Part shown: piece by piece, positions 31,471 to 38,617 of the stretch
How positions within the stretch are numbered: position 1 is the first letter of the stretch
Layout: each line of letters starts with the position of its first letter
From: CAYJQO01 sp964372445
GTDB lineage: Bacteria; Patescibacteriota; Minisyncoccia; UBA6257; GWB1-50-10
Direction of reading: 5' to 3'
Assembly: GCA_964372445.1 (NCBI GenBank)
Contig: CAYJQO010000003.1
Location: 1 to 44,800, forward strand
DNA: 44,800 nucleotides
Position numbers and translations under genes: made by a program
The notes under the pieces: model-generated
What the model was told of the DNA's origin: nothing
Databases searched by the model: none
What the model saw: only the letters and a program-made list of their open reading frames with translations

Positions 31471-31499
31471 AGTGTAGTGTACGCCACGTCGAATTTCAA
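31471..31499 (-). promoter_or_regulatory. Promoter TTGAAA-N17-TACACT of the small membrane protein
   Basis: Minus-strand -35 TTGAAA (31499-31494), 17-base spacer and -10 TACACT (31476-31471). It overlaps the valS promoter region back to back. Confidence 0.7.
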
Positions 31500-31501
31500 C
31501 A

Positions 31502-31507
31502 TATAAT
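31502..31507 (+). promoter_or_regulatory. Consensus -10 (TATAAT) for valS
   Basis: TATAAT ends 9 bases before the valS ATG, so the mRNA would start about 3 bases before the start codon. No -35 match at 17 bases. Confidence 0.5.
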
Positions 31508-31516
31508 GGGTATGCT

Positions 31517-33664
31517 ATGCTGCTCGCGAAGGTCTACGACCCAAAGCCGATTGAGCCAAAGATGTACCGGCTCTGGGAGCGGTTGGGCTGTTTCAACCCC
31601 GACCGGCTACGGCTGCGCCGGGGAGCGAAACCCTACGTCGTCTACATGCCGCTCCCCAACGTGACGGGCACGCTCCACATGGGGCATGCCCTGGACAACA
31701 CGCTCCAGGACATCTTGATCCGCTACCACCGCATGCGCGGGTTCCGCGCGCTCTGGCTCCCCGGCACCGACCACGCCGGGATTGCCACCCAGTACTCGGT
31801 CGAGAAGGAGCTCAAGAAACATGGCCAGAACCGCTTCGAGCTCGGGCGGGAAAAGTTCATTGAGCAGGTGTGGGCATGGAAGGAACGGTACGGAAATATC
31901 ATCCTGGGCCAACTCAAACGGCTCGGTGTCTCCTGTGACTGGTCCCGGGTGCGCTTCACCATGGACAGGGCCTACAGCCGGGATGTCCTCGCCGCGTTCC
32001 TCCACTACCACCGGAAGGGTTTGCTCTACCGCGGGCTGCGCACCGTGAACTGGTGCCCCCGCTGCCAGACCTCCCTCTCCGAGCTCGAGCTGGAGTACAC
32101 CGAGGAGCGCACGACCCTCTACCACATCCGGTACGGCCCCTTCACGCTCGCCACAACCCGGCCCGAGACCAAGTTCGGCGATACCGCCTTGGCGGTACAT
32201 CCCAAGGACGCCCGCTACCAGCGCTACGTTGGGGGAACGCTCCAGGTGGACTCGCTCGATACCGCGGGCACCCTGGAGCGCCCGCGCACCGCAACGGTCA
32301 CGCTCACCGTGATCGCCGACGAGGCGGTGGATCCGGCCTTCGGCACCGGGGTCGTGAAGGTCACCCCGGCTCACGACACGACCGATTTTGAGATCGGCGA
32401 GCGACATCGCCTCCCGGCGGTGCAGGTTATCGACGGCCGTGGGCGCATGAACGAGCGAGCCGGCAAGTACGCGGGGATGAAAACCGGTGAGGCGAGAAAA
32501 AAAATTGTGGAGGACCTCCGGGCTACCGGGCTTCTCGTGAAGGAGGAGCCGTATGACCACCGGGTGGCACGGTGCTACCGATGCGGCACCGTGATCGAGC
32601 CGATCCCCTCCGCCCAGTGGTTCCTGCGCATGGAAGCCCTCGCCAAGCGGGCGATCGGCGCCGTCCGGTCGCGCTCCGTGCGCATCTTCCCCAAACGGTT
32701 CGAGAAACCGTACCTCGACTGGCTCACCTCAATGAGGGACTGGACCGTGTCGCGGCAGATCTGGTGGGGACACCGCCTGCCGGTGTGGTTCTGCACCGAG
32801 CACCCGGCACGGTACGCCGTCTCGCTGGCGAAGCCGAAGCGCTGCCCTGCGTGCCACACCTGCCCCATGGCGCAGAGCGAGGAGGTGCTCGACACCTGGT
32901 TCTCATCGGCCCTCTGGCCGTTCGCTGGGCTCTCGAGCGCCGATCAGCGCCGGTACTACCCCGGCAACACCGTGACGAACGCGCGGGACATCCTGAACCT
33001 CTGGGATGCGCGCATGATTTTCTCCGGTCTGGAGTTCAAGGGGAAGGTACCCTTCCGCCACATTCTCATCCACGGCACCGTCCTCACGAAAGAGGGTGCG
33101 CGCATGTCGAAGTCACTCGGCACGGGCCTCGACCCCGCGCGCTACATCGACCAGTACGGGGCGGATGCTACCCGGTTCGCGGTCATCTGGCAGGCGAACG
33201 GGCAGGACATTCGGTGGGATGAGGCCGCCGTCATCGCCGGCCGAAAGTTTACCAACAAGATTTGGAACGCGAGCCGTTTCGTGCAGGGGCAGGTAGCTAA
33301 CCTACCCAAGTTGAGCGGCAAACCACGCCCGGTAACCACCGCGGACCGCAAGGTGTTCCGCGAGCTCTCTGCCGCCAAGCGGTCCATTGGCAAGCGCATC
33401 GATGCGTTCGAGTTCAGCAAGGCGCTCCACGAGCTCTACCACTTCTTCTGGCACCAGTTCTGCGATAGCTACCTGGAACAGTCCAAGCCGCAGCTCGCCG
33501 AGCTACGCACCAAAGCCACAACCGAGCAGGTGCTCGCCTACACACTACGCGAATCGCTACGGCTCCTCCACCCGTTCCTCCCGTTCATCTCCGAGGCAAT
33601 TTTCCAAGAGCTCTTCTCTACCCCGGCGAAGGGGCAACGCGCACTCATCGTTGAGCCCTGGTGA
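31517..33664 (+). CDS. valS: Valyl-tRNA synthetase, short form
   Basis: 715 aa. The class I motif HMGH is at residues 54-57 (PNVTGTLHMGHALDN), and the KMSKS equivalent is ARMSKSLGTG near 528. The CP1 editing domain occupies about 190-340 (TTRPETKFGDTALAVHP). The zinc-like CYRCGT and CPACHTCP cysteines are present. The protein stops after the helical anticodon-binding domain (RIDAFEFSKALHELYHFFW) and lacks the C-terminal coiled-coil arm of the usual ~850-950 aa enzymes. No Shine-Dalgarno sequence is visible; the promoter distance suggests leaderless translation. The PrsW-like gene starts one base after its stop. Confidence 0.96.
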   Translation: MLLAKVYDPKPIEPKMYRLWERLGCFNPDRLRLRRGAKPYVVYMPLPNVTGTLHMGHALDNTLQDILIRYHRMRGFRALWLPGTDHAGIATQYSVEKELKKHGQNRFELGREKFIEQVWAWKERYGNIILGQLKRLGVSCDWSRVRFTMDRAYSRDVLAAFLHYHRKGLLYRGLRTVNWCPRCQTSLSELELEYTEERTTLYHIRYGPFTLATTRPETKFGDTALAVHPKDARYQRYVGGTLQVDSLDTAGTLERPRTATVTLTVIADEAVDPAFGTGVVKVTPAHDTTDFEIGERHRLPAVQVIDGRGRMNERAGKYAGMKTGEARKKIVEDLRATGLLVKEEPYDHRVARCYRCGTVIEPIPSAQWFLRMEALAKRAIGAVRSRSVRIFPKRFEKPYLDWLTSMRDWTVSRQIWWGHRLPVWFCTEHPARYAVSLAKPKRCPACHTCPMAQSEEVLDTWFSSALWPFAGLSSADQRRYYPGNTVTNARDILNLWDARMIFSGLEFKGKVPFRHILIHGTVLTKEGARMSKSLGTGLDPARYIDQYGADATRFAVIWQANGQDIRWDEAAVIAGRKFTNKIWNASRFVQGQVANLPKLSGKPRPVTTADRKVFRELSAAKRSIGKRIDAFEFSKALHELYHFFWHQFCDSYLEQSKPQLAELRTKATTEQVLAYTLRESLRLLHPFLPFISEAIFQELFSTPAKGQRALIVEPW

Positions 33665-33665
33665 T

Positions 33666-34385
33666 ATGACCATCGCCACCATCCTCTACATAATCTTCGT
33701 GCCGTTCCTGCCTTCGATCGTATGGCTTGTCTTCTTCCTGCGTGAGGATCTGCATCCCGAGCCAAAGCGGATGATCCTCTACGCGTTCAACGTAGGCGTG
33801 ATCGTGAGCCTTCCCGTCCTCGCCGCGCAGCTCCTCCTCCAGGGAACGTTCGGCAGTACGTTCGGACCTGCCCTGTCAACGTTGCTCCTCATCGCCGGCC
33901 TCGCCCTGATCGAGGAAGTGTTCAAGTTCCTCGGGGCTCGCTGGGCGGTGGGGCGAAGCCCGCTGTTTGATGAACCGGTGGATGCCATGATCTACATGGT
34001 CACGGTGGCGCTCGGCTTCGCCACGGTTGAAAATTTCTTCATCACGCTCAACATGGTCGCCGGCGCCTCCGCACTCCCCCTGCTCACCTCGACCAGGACG
34101 CTCGCCCTCCGCTTCGCCGGCGCCACGCTTCTCCACACGATCACCTCCGGCATCGTCGGCTACTACTGGGCACGCGGGCTCCTCGCGGGGAAGCTCACCC
34201 GCTCGCTGTGCCTCGGCCTGTTGCTCGGCACGGCCGTCCATGCCGCCTTCAACTACCTCGTCCTAAAGTTCCAGGACACGAACCTAATCTACCCGAGCCT
34301 CATCCTCATCGCCGCGGCGTTTTTCACCTTTATCGATTTTGAAAAACTCAAGATCATGCCACCCCGGGCCACATTGCCACAGTGA
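33666..34385 (+). CDS. PrsW-family intramembrane glutamic protease
   Basis: 239 aa with about seven membrane helices. Conserved family residues are visible: E83-E84-x-x-K87 (LIEEVFKFLGARW), Glu122 (ATVENFF), His157 (LLHTITSG) and His192 (VHAAFNY). PrsW proteases cleave single-span membrane proteins; in Bacillus subtilis PrsW starts anti-sigma factor RsiW degradation. The two sigma/anti-sigma pairs elsewhere in the window are conceivable targets, but no link is shown. It is translationally coupled to valS (one-base gap); the ATG at 33666 begins the first hydrophobic helix. Confidence 0.92.
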   Translation: MTIATILYIIFVPFLPSIVWLVFFLREDLHPEPKRMILYAFNVGVIVSLPVLAAQLLLQGTFGSTFGPALSTLLLIAGLALIEEVFKFLGARWAVGRSPLFDEPVDAMIYMVTVALGFATVENFFITLNMVAGASALPLLTSTRTLALRFAGATLLHTITSGIVGYYWARGLLAGKLTRSLCLGLLLGTAVHAAFNYLVLKFQDTNLIYPSLILIAAAFFTFIDFEKLKIMPPRATLPQ

Positions 34386-34400
34386 CAGCGAACGCATGTA

Positions 34401-34409
34401 TGCTATACT
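34401..34409 (+). promoter_or_regulatory. Extended -10 (TGCTATACT) of the Hsp20 gene
   Basis: TGC-TATACT ends 8 bases before the ATG at 34418, predicting a start site about 2 bases from the start codon. It also argues against the upstream in-frame ATGs, which precede the -10 end. Confidence 0.65.
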
Positions 34410-34417
34410 GGAACCCC

Positions 34418-34861
34418 ATGGTAACCGATGACGGCGGCAAGCGGGACATGCTCGTCGAGCTCGCGAAGGCGAAATCGCAGGCAGCGCCCCTGCGGGTGGC
34501 GACCACCGCGGTCCCCGAGTTCGAGGAGGGAGAGGGGCAGCTCACGGTGGACGTCTACCAGGATAAGGATGCAATCATCGTGCAGTCCACGGTCGCCGGC
34601 GTGAACCCGGACGAGCTTGAGATCAACATCACAAACGAATCCATCACGATCCGCGGGAGGCGAGAAAAATCTGAATCAATTGAGGCGAAGAACTACTTCT
34701 ACCAGGAGTGCTTCTGGGGCACCTTCTCCCGTTCGATCATCCTCCCCCAGGAGGTGGACCCCGAGAAATCCTCGGCTGCCCTCAAGAACGGCGTCCTCAT
34801 GGTCCGCATGCCTAAGCTCACCAGGCAGAAGGCGCGGAAGCTCAAGGTGAAGGTGGACTAG
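34418..34861 (+). CDS. Hsp20-family small heat-shock protein
   Basis: 147 aa. The alpha-crystallin domain spans about residues 42-135 (LTVDVYQDKDAIIVQSTVAG; ITIRGRREKSESI; GTFSRSIILPQEVDPEKSSA) and ends with the conserved strand NGVLMVRMPK. The C-terminal tail is basic. The N-terminal arm (1-40) is short. It binds unfolding proteins in oligomers and prevents aggregation in the cytoplasm. The start was set by the promoter; ATGs at about 34382-34400 would precede it. A strong terminator follows. Confidence 0.94.
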   Translation: MVTDDGGKRDMLVELAKAKSQAAPLRVATTAVPEFEEGEGQLTVDVYQDKDAIIVQSTVAGVNPDELEINITNESITIRGRREKSESIEAKNYFYQECFWGTFSRSIILPQEVDPEKSSAALKNGVLMVRMPKLTRQKARKLKVKVD

Positions 34862-34877
34862 CGACCAGAAACGAACA

Positions 34878-34910
34878 AGACCCCAACCGATACGGTTGGG
34901 GTCTCTGTTT
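34878..34910 (+). terminator. Rho-independent terminator after hsp20
   Basis: AGACCCCAACCG (34878-34889) pairs with CGGTTGGGGTCT (34893-34904) around a 3-base loop, followed by CTGTTT. Confidence 0.85.
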
Positions 34911-35251
34911 CAAGCGCGAAGGTTCTGGAGCTCAAGCGTGCCACGCTCAAGCTGCTGTTCAATCTCCCGCAACTGGCGTTCGTCGCTCACCGAGAGCCCG
35001 GTGAGCTCGCTCACCAACCCAAGCGCTTTTTCGAGGCGACGGTCAAACGCCAACCGATCGGTGATCGGAACGTGGACCACGAACTCGCAGAGAGCCTCAA
35101 CGGCAAGCCGTGCATCGATGCGTTGACCGTTGAAGCTGTCGATGATGGCAACCCCTTTTTCAAATTCCGTCCATTCCACCTTCCTGATATCCTTTGCGGA
35201 GCGTATCGTCCGAAACAAGCGGTCGATCGCGGAAACTCCATCTCGGACCAT
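34910..35251 (-). CDS. Hypothetical helical protein
   Basis: 113 aa, no recognised family. It is charged and predicted helical throughout, with no signal or membrane segment. The C-terminal 35 residues (SDERQLREIEQQLERGTLEL) could form a coiled coil. An AAAGGGG-type site precedes the ATG by about 6 bases. It lies 30 bases after murD on the same strand and may be co-transcribed. Its stop overlaps the end of the hsp20 terminator. Confidence 0.7.
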   Translation of the reverse strand: MVRDGVSAIDRLFRTIRSAKDIRKVEWTEFEKGVAIIDSFNGQRIDARLAVEALCEFVVHVPITDRLAFDRRLEKALGLVSELTGLSVSDERQLREIEQQLERGTLELQNLRA

Positions 35252-35281
35252 GTGGCACCCCTTTCTTTGAGAAGCGGTTAA

Positions 35282-36727
35282 TTAGTGTACAGTAAACAGC
35301 TGCCGCAAGTATAGGTTGAACCGCTCTGCCCTGTCAAACTCATTCTGAAATTTTTCAAAGCTCGCCGCCGCCGGAGAGAAGAGGATAGTGGCTCGCGTCG
35401 AGCGTACGACCCGGCGGCGCACCGCGCGGAGGAGCTCTGCGAGCGTCCGGAAGAGCTGCGGGCGCACCGTTCGAAAGTAGTGGATGGACTGGAGCGCGGA
35501 AACCATTTTCTTCGTAGCGCTGCCCTCGAGGAGGTAGAGGTGCTCTGGCGCCACGTGGTCTGAGACCGCCTGTGCCCACCGATCGTAGGTAAGGCTCTTG
35601 TCAGTGCCACCGGCGATGAGGAAGAGGCCTGGTCCGGCGAAACGGGCCACCCCAGCCATGCCGGCATCGGGCGAGGTCGCCGATGCATCGTTTACCACGG
35701 TGAGGTTCCTCCGCCGCAGCACCACCTCCTGCCGGTAGCGGACTGTTGGTAGGTTCACCGCACGGCTGGCGATCATCCGCCACGGTGCGCCCGCGAGGTG
35801 GGCCGCGAGCGCCGCGGCAAGAAAGTTTTCAACGTTGTGGGCACCACGCGCCGCAACGGCACGGAACACCCGTGCACCAAAGACCACCCGGCGCCGCTTC
35901 CCCTCCTGGGAGAGCACCCGGCCGAGCTCCACGGAGAGCCCGTTCACCGGCCGCGGCAGGGAAGCTGTGGAGAAACAGTACACGCGGGACCTCGGCAAGA
36001 GCGAGAGGAAGTACTTCGTCCACGGATTCTGGTGGTTCACGATGAGCGCATCGCCTTGCCCCTGGTCAGTAAAAATGTTTGCCTTGGCCGCGGCGTAGTC
36101 CTTCAGGCTCCGGTAGCGGTTCAGGTGGTCAGGGAGAAGGTTGGTGATGACCGCAACATTTGGCCGGCGTTTCGCGCCGCGGAGCCGCTCGAGCTGCCAC
36201 GAGGAGAGCTCGAGCACCACCGGGCATTGCCGCTCCGGCAGGCGGTTGATGAGCGAAAGGAGTGGCATGTCGGGTGAGTTTCCTCCTGCCACCACCCTGC
36301 GGAACCGGCCCCGGAGGAGATGCACAATCCAGGTTGCGGTGGTCGTTTTCCCGCGCGTGCCGGTCACGGCAACAATCGGGTTCTCTACTGCATCAAAGAA
36401 AATGTGGGCATCGTTGGTAACGGTTCTGCCGGCTCGCCGGGCAATCTCTAGAAACATGCTCTCCCGCGGCACACCCGGGTTCACCACGACAACGTCGTTG
36501 GTTTTGAAATCTACTGCACGGTGCCTGCCAAGCACAAACCGAACCCGCCGCGCCACACTGCCGAGTGCCCGAATCGAAGGGGAAAGCTCACGGCGGGTTT
36601 TCATATCGGTCACGGTAACCTCGGCGCCATGCCTCACGAACCATTTCGTCGTCGCCACCCCGCCGCCGAGGAGCCCGAGGCCCATCACGAGCACCCGCTT
36701 ACCTCTGAAAATCAAGGTGTTGCCCAT
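35282..36727 (-). CDS. murD: UDP-N-acetylmuramoylalanine--D-glutamate ligase
   Basis: 481 aa from the ATG at 36727; an in-frame GTG lies three codons upstream and GAGG abuts the ATG. It adds D-Glu to UDP-MurNAc-L-Ala in cytoplasmic peptidoglycan synthesis. An N-terminal Rossmann domain (VLVMGLGLLGGGVA) is followed by the ATP P-loop GTRGKTTT at 123-130, the Mur-ligase motifs VLELSSWQLERL and TNLLPDHLNRY, and a C-terminal domain with NDASATSPDAG and LIAGGTDKSLTY. Some C-terminal stretches are Arg-rich. It is the only mur gene here, so the organism makes its own wall precursors. Confidence 0.95.
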   Translation of the reverse strand: MGNTLIFRGKRVLVMGLGLLGGGVATTKWFVRHGAEVTVTDMKTRRELSPSIRALGSVARRVRFVLGRHRAVDFKTNDVVVVNPGVPRESMFLEIARRAGRTVTNDAHIFFDAVENPIVAVTGTRGKTTTATWIVHLLRGRFRRVVAGGNSPDMPLLSLINRLPERQCPVVLELSSWQLERLRGAKRRPNVAVITNLLPDHLNRYRSLKDYAAAKANIFTDQGQGDALIVNHQNPWTKYFLSLLPRSRVYCFSTASLPRPVNGLSVELGRVLSQEGKRRRVVFGARVFRAVAARGAHNVENFLAAALAAHLAGAPWRMIASRAVNLPTVRYRQEVVLRRRNLTVVNDASATSPDAGMAGVARFAGPGLFLIAGGTDKSLTYDRWAQAVSDHVAPEHLYLLEGSATKKMVSALQSIHYFRTVRPQLFRTLAELLRAVRRRVVRSTRATILFSPAAASFEKFQNEFDRAERFNLYLRQLFTVH

Positions 36728-36790
36728 CCTCACCACCCCAGCTTAGCATCTCTCATACTATTTGGCTCAATAAATCTTCATATGGCTAGC

Positions 36791-36840
36791 ACAAAACAAA
36801 AAGAAAGCCCCCTCTTGGTGACAAAATAGTCAGGGGGCTT
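36791..36840 (-). terminator. Rho-independent terminator of candidate sRNA 1
   Basis: The 9-bp stem AAGCCCCCT (36805-36813)/AGGGGGCTT (36832-36840) is followed on the minus strand by TTCTTTTTGTTTTGT. No protein gene ends here. Confidence 0.8.
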
Positions 36841-36931
36841 CTTCAATGGGCGGAGCTTTTGGCTCCGTAAAAATTGTTAGGGCTGTGCACTCTCTCGCGA
36901 GAGCTTTGAACCCTAGGTATGTTGATGAGCT
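36791..36931 (-). ncRNA. Candidate small RNA 1 (about 140 nt)
   Basis: Predicted from a good minus-strand promoter (36938-36965) and a strong terminator (36791-36840) with no open frame of note between. Hairpins on the minus strand are CTCTCGCGAGAG inside a TAGGG..CCCTA stem, and CGGAGC-CAAAA-GCTCCG. The final stem is AAGCCCCCT/AGGGGGCTT with an inner TGAC/GTCA, then TTCTTTTTGTTTT. No known RNA family is recognised (not tmRNA, RNase P or SRP by motif). It lies between murD and the repeat cluster. Confidence 0.5.
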
Positions 36932-36937
36932 GTATTC

Positions 36938-36965
36938 ATTCTACAAATTGGCGCCAAGCCGTCAA
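36938..36965 (-). promoter_or_regulatory. Promoter TTGACG-N16-TAGAAT of candidate sRNA 1
   Basis: Minus-strand -35 TTGACG (36965-36960), 16-base spacer and -10 TAGAAT (36943-36938). Confidence 0.6.
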
Positions 36966-36984
36966 ATCCTCTCCTGTGGATAAC

Positions 36985-37125
36985 TTTACCCTCCTCCGCA
37001 GAAAGCCACGGGTGGCCTATGGCTACGAAGGTTGGATAAACTCGTGGATGAATGCGGAGAGGGTACCCTTCCGTAGCCTTGGCGAAGGAGGGTAGGCTGC
37101 TTCGGAAGGGTTTCGCTCCACTAGG
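36985..37125. repeat. Nested inverted-repeat cluster
   Basis: Outer arms CCCTCCTCCGCA and TGCGGAGAGGG flank GCCACGGGTGGC. A second hairpin is CCCTTCCGTAGCC..GGCTGCTTCGGAAGGG (37067-37112). The 14-mer CCGTAGCCTTGGCG (37071-37084) is shared with leuS. It is non-coding; with the sRNA candidates it fills the 36728-37409 gap. Confidence 0.7.
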
Positions 37126-37184
37126 GTGGCAACGAAGGGGCTACGGCTGTAAAGCTGTTGAGCTTCACCTCACCGAATCAACAG

Positions 37185-37310
37185 AAAAATGACCTCCCGC
37201 TAGCAGGGAGGTCAGAACATGAGCACCTAAAATTGGAAGAGGTAACCCGGTGCCGGCAACGATCACGCCCAGCAACCGCAGCCGAGGCCCGTTGAACATT
37301 CCAATGGCGC
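37185..37310 (-). ncRNA. Candidate small RNA 2 (about 126 nt)
   Basis: The predicted start at 37310 coincides with a long helix: GCGCC-AUUGGAA (37310-37299) pairs with UUCCAAU-UUUA-GGUGC (37238-37223), 12 bp with a 4-base bulge. The interior is GC-rich and can fold further. The RNA ends in the terminator stem TGACCTCCC/GGGAGGTCA (37190-37214) followed by ATTTTTCTG. Promoter TTGACC-N16-TACCAT lies just upstream, though its sequence resembles the dispersed repeats. No family is recognised. Confidence 0.5.
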
Positions 37311-37316
37311 AGGATC

Positions 37317-37344
37317 ATGGTAGCCTTGCCGCCAGGCAGGTCAA
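37317..37344 (-). promoter_or_regulatory. Promoter TTGACC-N16-TACCAT of candidate sRNA 2
   Basis: Minus-strand -35 TTGACC (37344-37339), 16-base spacer and -10 TACCAT (37322-37317). The spacer (CCTGGCGGCAAGG) resembles repeat elements, so chance similarity is possible. Confidence 0.45.
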
Positions 37345-37363
37345 GTAAGGTAATGAAATGTGA

Positions 37364-37392
37364 AGGGGGAGCCATGCTCCCCCTTTTCTTCT
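37364..37392. terminator. Terminator hairpin after the LysM gene
   Basis: A perfect 9-bp stem AGGGGGAGC (37364-37372)/GCTCCCCCT (37376-37384) with a 3-base loop. It lies 25 bases past the LysM stop on the minus strand. The better U-run (TTTTCTTCT) is on the plus strand, where no gene is seen, so orientation is uncertain. Confidence 0.6.
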
Positions 37393-37409
37393 ATGTATCT
37401 ACCTTACTG

Positions 37410-38501
37410 TCAATCTGATTGCACTGGCTCGTGGTGTCCATCTTGATTCTTCTGCTCAACTCGCCGAGCCACAACCTTGATGTTGGGGTTGCCCTGCAGG
37501 CTCACCTCTGCACTGCCGATTCTGACAAACGTCCACGGTCCACTACTCCGAACCGCTACCGCCTCGCCGTTGGTAATAGCAACAACGACCTCCTGCGGCG
37601 TGGGTACGCTCGGTTGGGGAGCAGCTGGTGCAGGTGAAGGTACCTCAGCGACAACTGGTGCCGGCGTGCTCCGCGGGAGCGGCAGTTCACCATCTACCGC
37701 GAATTGGAAATCTTTCCCAGGTGTGTAGCCGGAAATGCCTCCGAATCGTAGGTCGTTCCCACAACCCTGGAGCATATAGATTTCCTGCTCTCTGCCGTTG
37801 GGGGACTGAACCCTCGCCCGGTAGATCGGTTCACCGTTCAAACGTTTCTTGAGCGGCTTGCGCTTGTCTCGGTAATTGACGAGCACGGTTCCAAACCCTC
37901 TCCCACGCACCACGGGCGGAAGGACCGTAAACAGCGCAGCTGCTGGAGCTGCCCCCCCGTACTCGCTGGCGTAGATCCGCTGCGCAGCAGCTTGGAACGA
38001 CGCTACCGCGTTCGACTCCATAACACCACCACGTACCATAGGTTCCCCACCTGTCACCGGATTCTGGCGCCCATACCACCAATCAAATACCATGTAAATG
38101 ACGAAAAGAACAACGATCAGGACCACCATCCAGGAGAAAATGGGCTCCTCTGGGGGCTGCACCGCTTGCGCAACCACGGGTTCTGGTAAGGGAACTGCGG
38201 TCGCGGTCGGTACGATGCCAAGCTTCTCAAGTCCGGACAATTTCTCGCCGGGTTTGATGACCACAATGACTTTCCCGTTCCGGTTGAACCGGCGACCCGG
38301 TTCTTTGAGAAATGGATTTTGTTCGAAGACCTGTACCCAACGGTATGGGTCGTCGAGCTTTGTGCCGGCGAGCTCCCAGATGGTGTCGCCCGGCTTCACC
38401 ACGTACCCGCTATCCACGGGCTGGACCTGTGATGAAATTTGGCTAGCGCTGATCGCCAGCAATACAAGCAACGCGACCGGCAGCAGCAGTACATGTTTCA
38501 T
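37410..38501 (-). CDS. LysM-domain membrane protein
   Basis: 363 aa. A signal-like helix (about 4-22) is followed by a LysM domain (about 33-82; YVVKPGDTIWELAGTKLDDP, then NGKVIVVIKPG), which binds peptidoglycan glycans. A Pro/Val-rich linker leads to a second membrane helix (about 124-142, WMVVLIVVLFVIYMVFDWW). A soluble domain (about 185-275; TVLVNYRDKRKPLKKRLNGE, EIYMLQGCGNDLRFGG), a Pro-rich linker, and a final short beta domain follow. The two membrane segments place LysM outside and the C-terminal half inside, or both ends outside if the first is cleaved. GAGAGG precedes the ATG. Candidate sRNAs flank it on both sides. Confidence 0.87.
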   Translation of the reverse strand: MKHVLLLPVALLVLLAISASQISSQVQPVDSGYVVKPGDTIWELAGTKLDDPYRWVQVFEQNPFLKEPGRRFNRNGKVIVVIKPGEKLSGLEKLGIVPTATAVPLPEPVVAQAVQPPEEPIFSWMVVLIVVLFVIYMVFDWWYGRQNPVTGGEPMVRGGVMESNAVASFQAAAQRIYASEYGGAAPAAALFTVLPPVVRGRGFGTVLVNYRDKRKPLKKRLNGEPIYRARVQSPNGREQEIYMLQGCGNDLRFGGISGYTPGKDFQFAVDGELPLPRSTPAPVVAEVPSPAPAAPQPSVPTPQEVVVAITNGEAVAVRSSGPWTFVRIGSAEVSLQGNPNIKVVARRVEQKNQDGHHEPVQSD

Positions 38502-38548
38502 ATGAACCTCTCAGTTGATGAATGGATTGTGAATTAGATGCTGTCTAA

Positions 38549-38578
38549 ATTGTAGCATAAGAGATAAGGATATGTCAA
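38549..38578 (-). promoter_or_regulatory. Promoter TTGACA-N18-TACAAT with TGC extension, LysM gene
   Basis: Minus-strand consensus -35 TTGACA (38578-38573), 18-base spacer and -10 TACAAT (38554-38549), preceded by TGC. The leader is about 41 bases with a GAGAGG site. Confidence 0.8.
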
Positions 38579-38581
38579 GTA

Positions 38582-38617
38582 ACAAAAACGACGGGCTTCT
38601 TTGCCGAAAACCCGTCG
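38582..38617 (-). terminator. Rho-independent terminator of candidate sRNA 3 (or hppA read-through)
   Basis: A 7-bp stem CGACGGG (38589-38595)/CCCGTCG (38611-38617) is followed on the minus strand by TTTTTGTT. Confidence 0.8.

Noticed and set aside
23157..36983. Perfect DnaA-box words TTATCCACA at 23157-23165 and 36975-36983 (complement) as an origin
   Set aside because: Only single copies, 14 kb apart, with no AT-rich unwinding region, dnaA, dnaN or box cluster. The second lies at the edge of a palindromic repeat cluster. Two chance hits in 45 kb are plausible.
37060..37115. SRP RNA, because the minus strand contains CCGAAGCAGCC
   Set aside because: The GTCAGG strand and GGAA loop of the SRP core are missing, and the segment is one arm of an inverted repeat shared with leuS.
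36985..37125. CRISPR array
   Set aside because: Repeats are nested inverted arms of unequal spacing, not regular direct repeats with unique spacers, and no cas gene is present.
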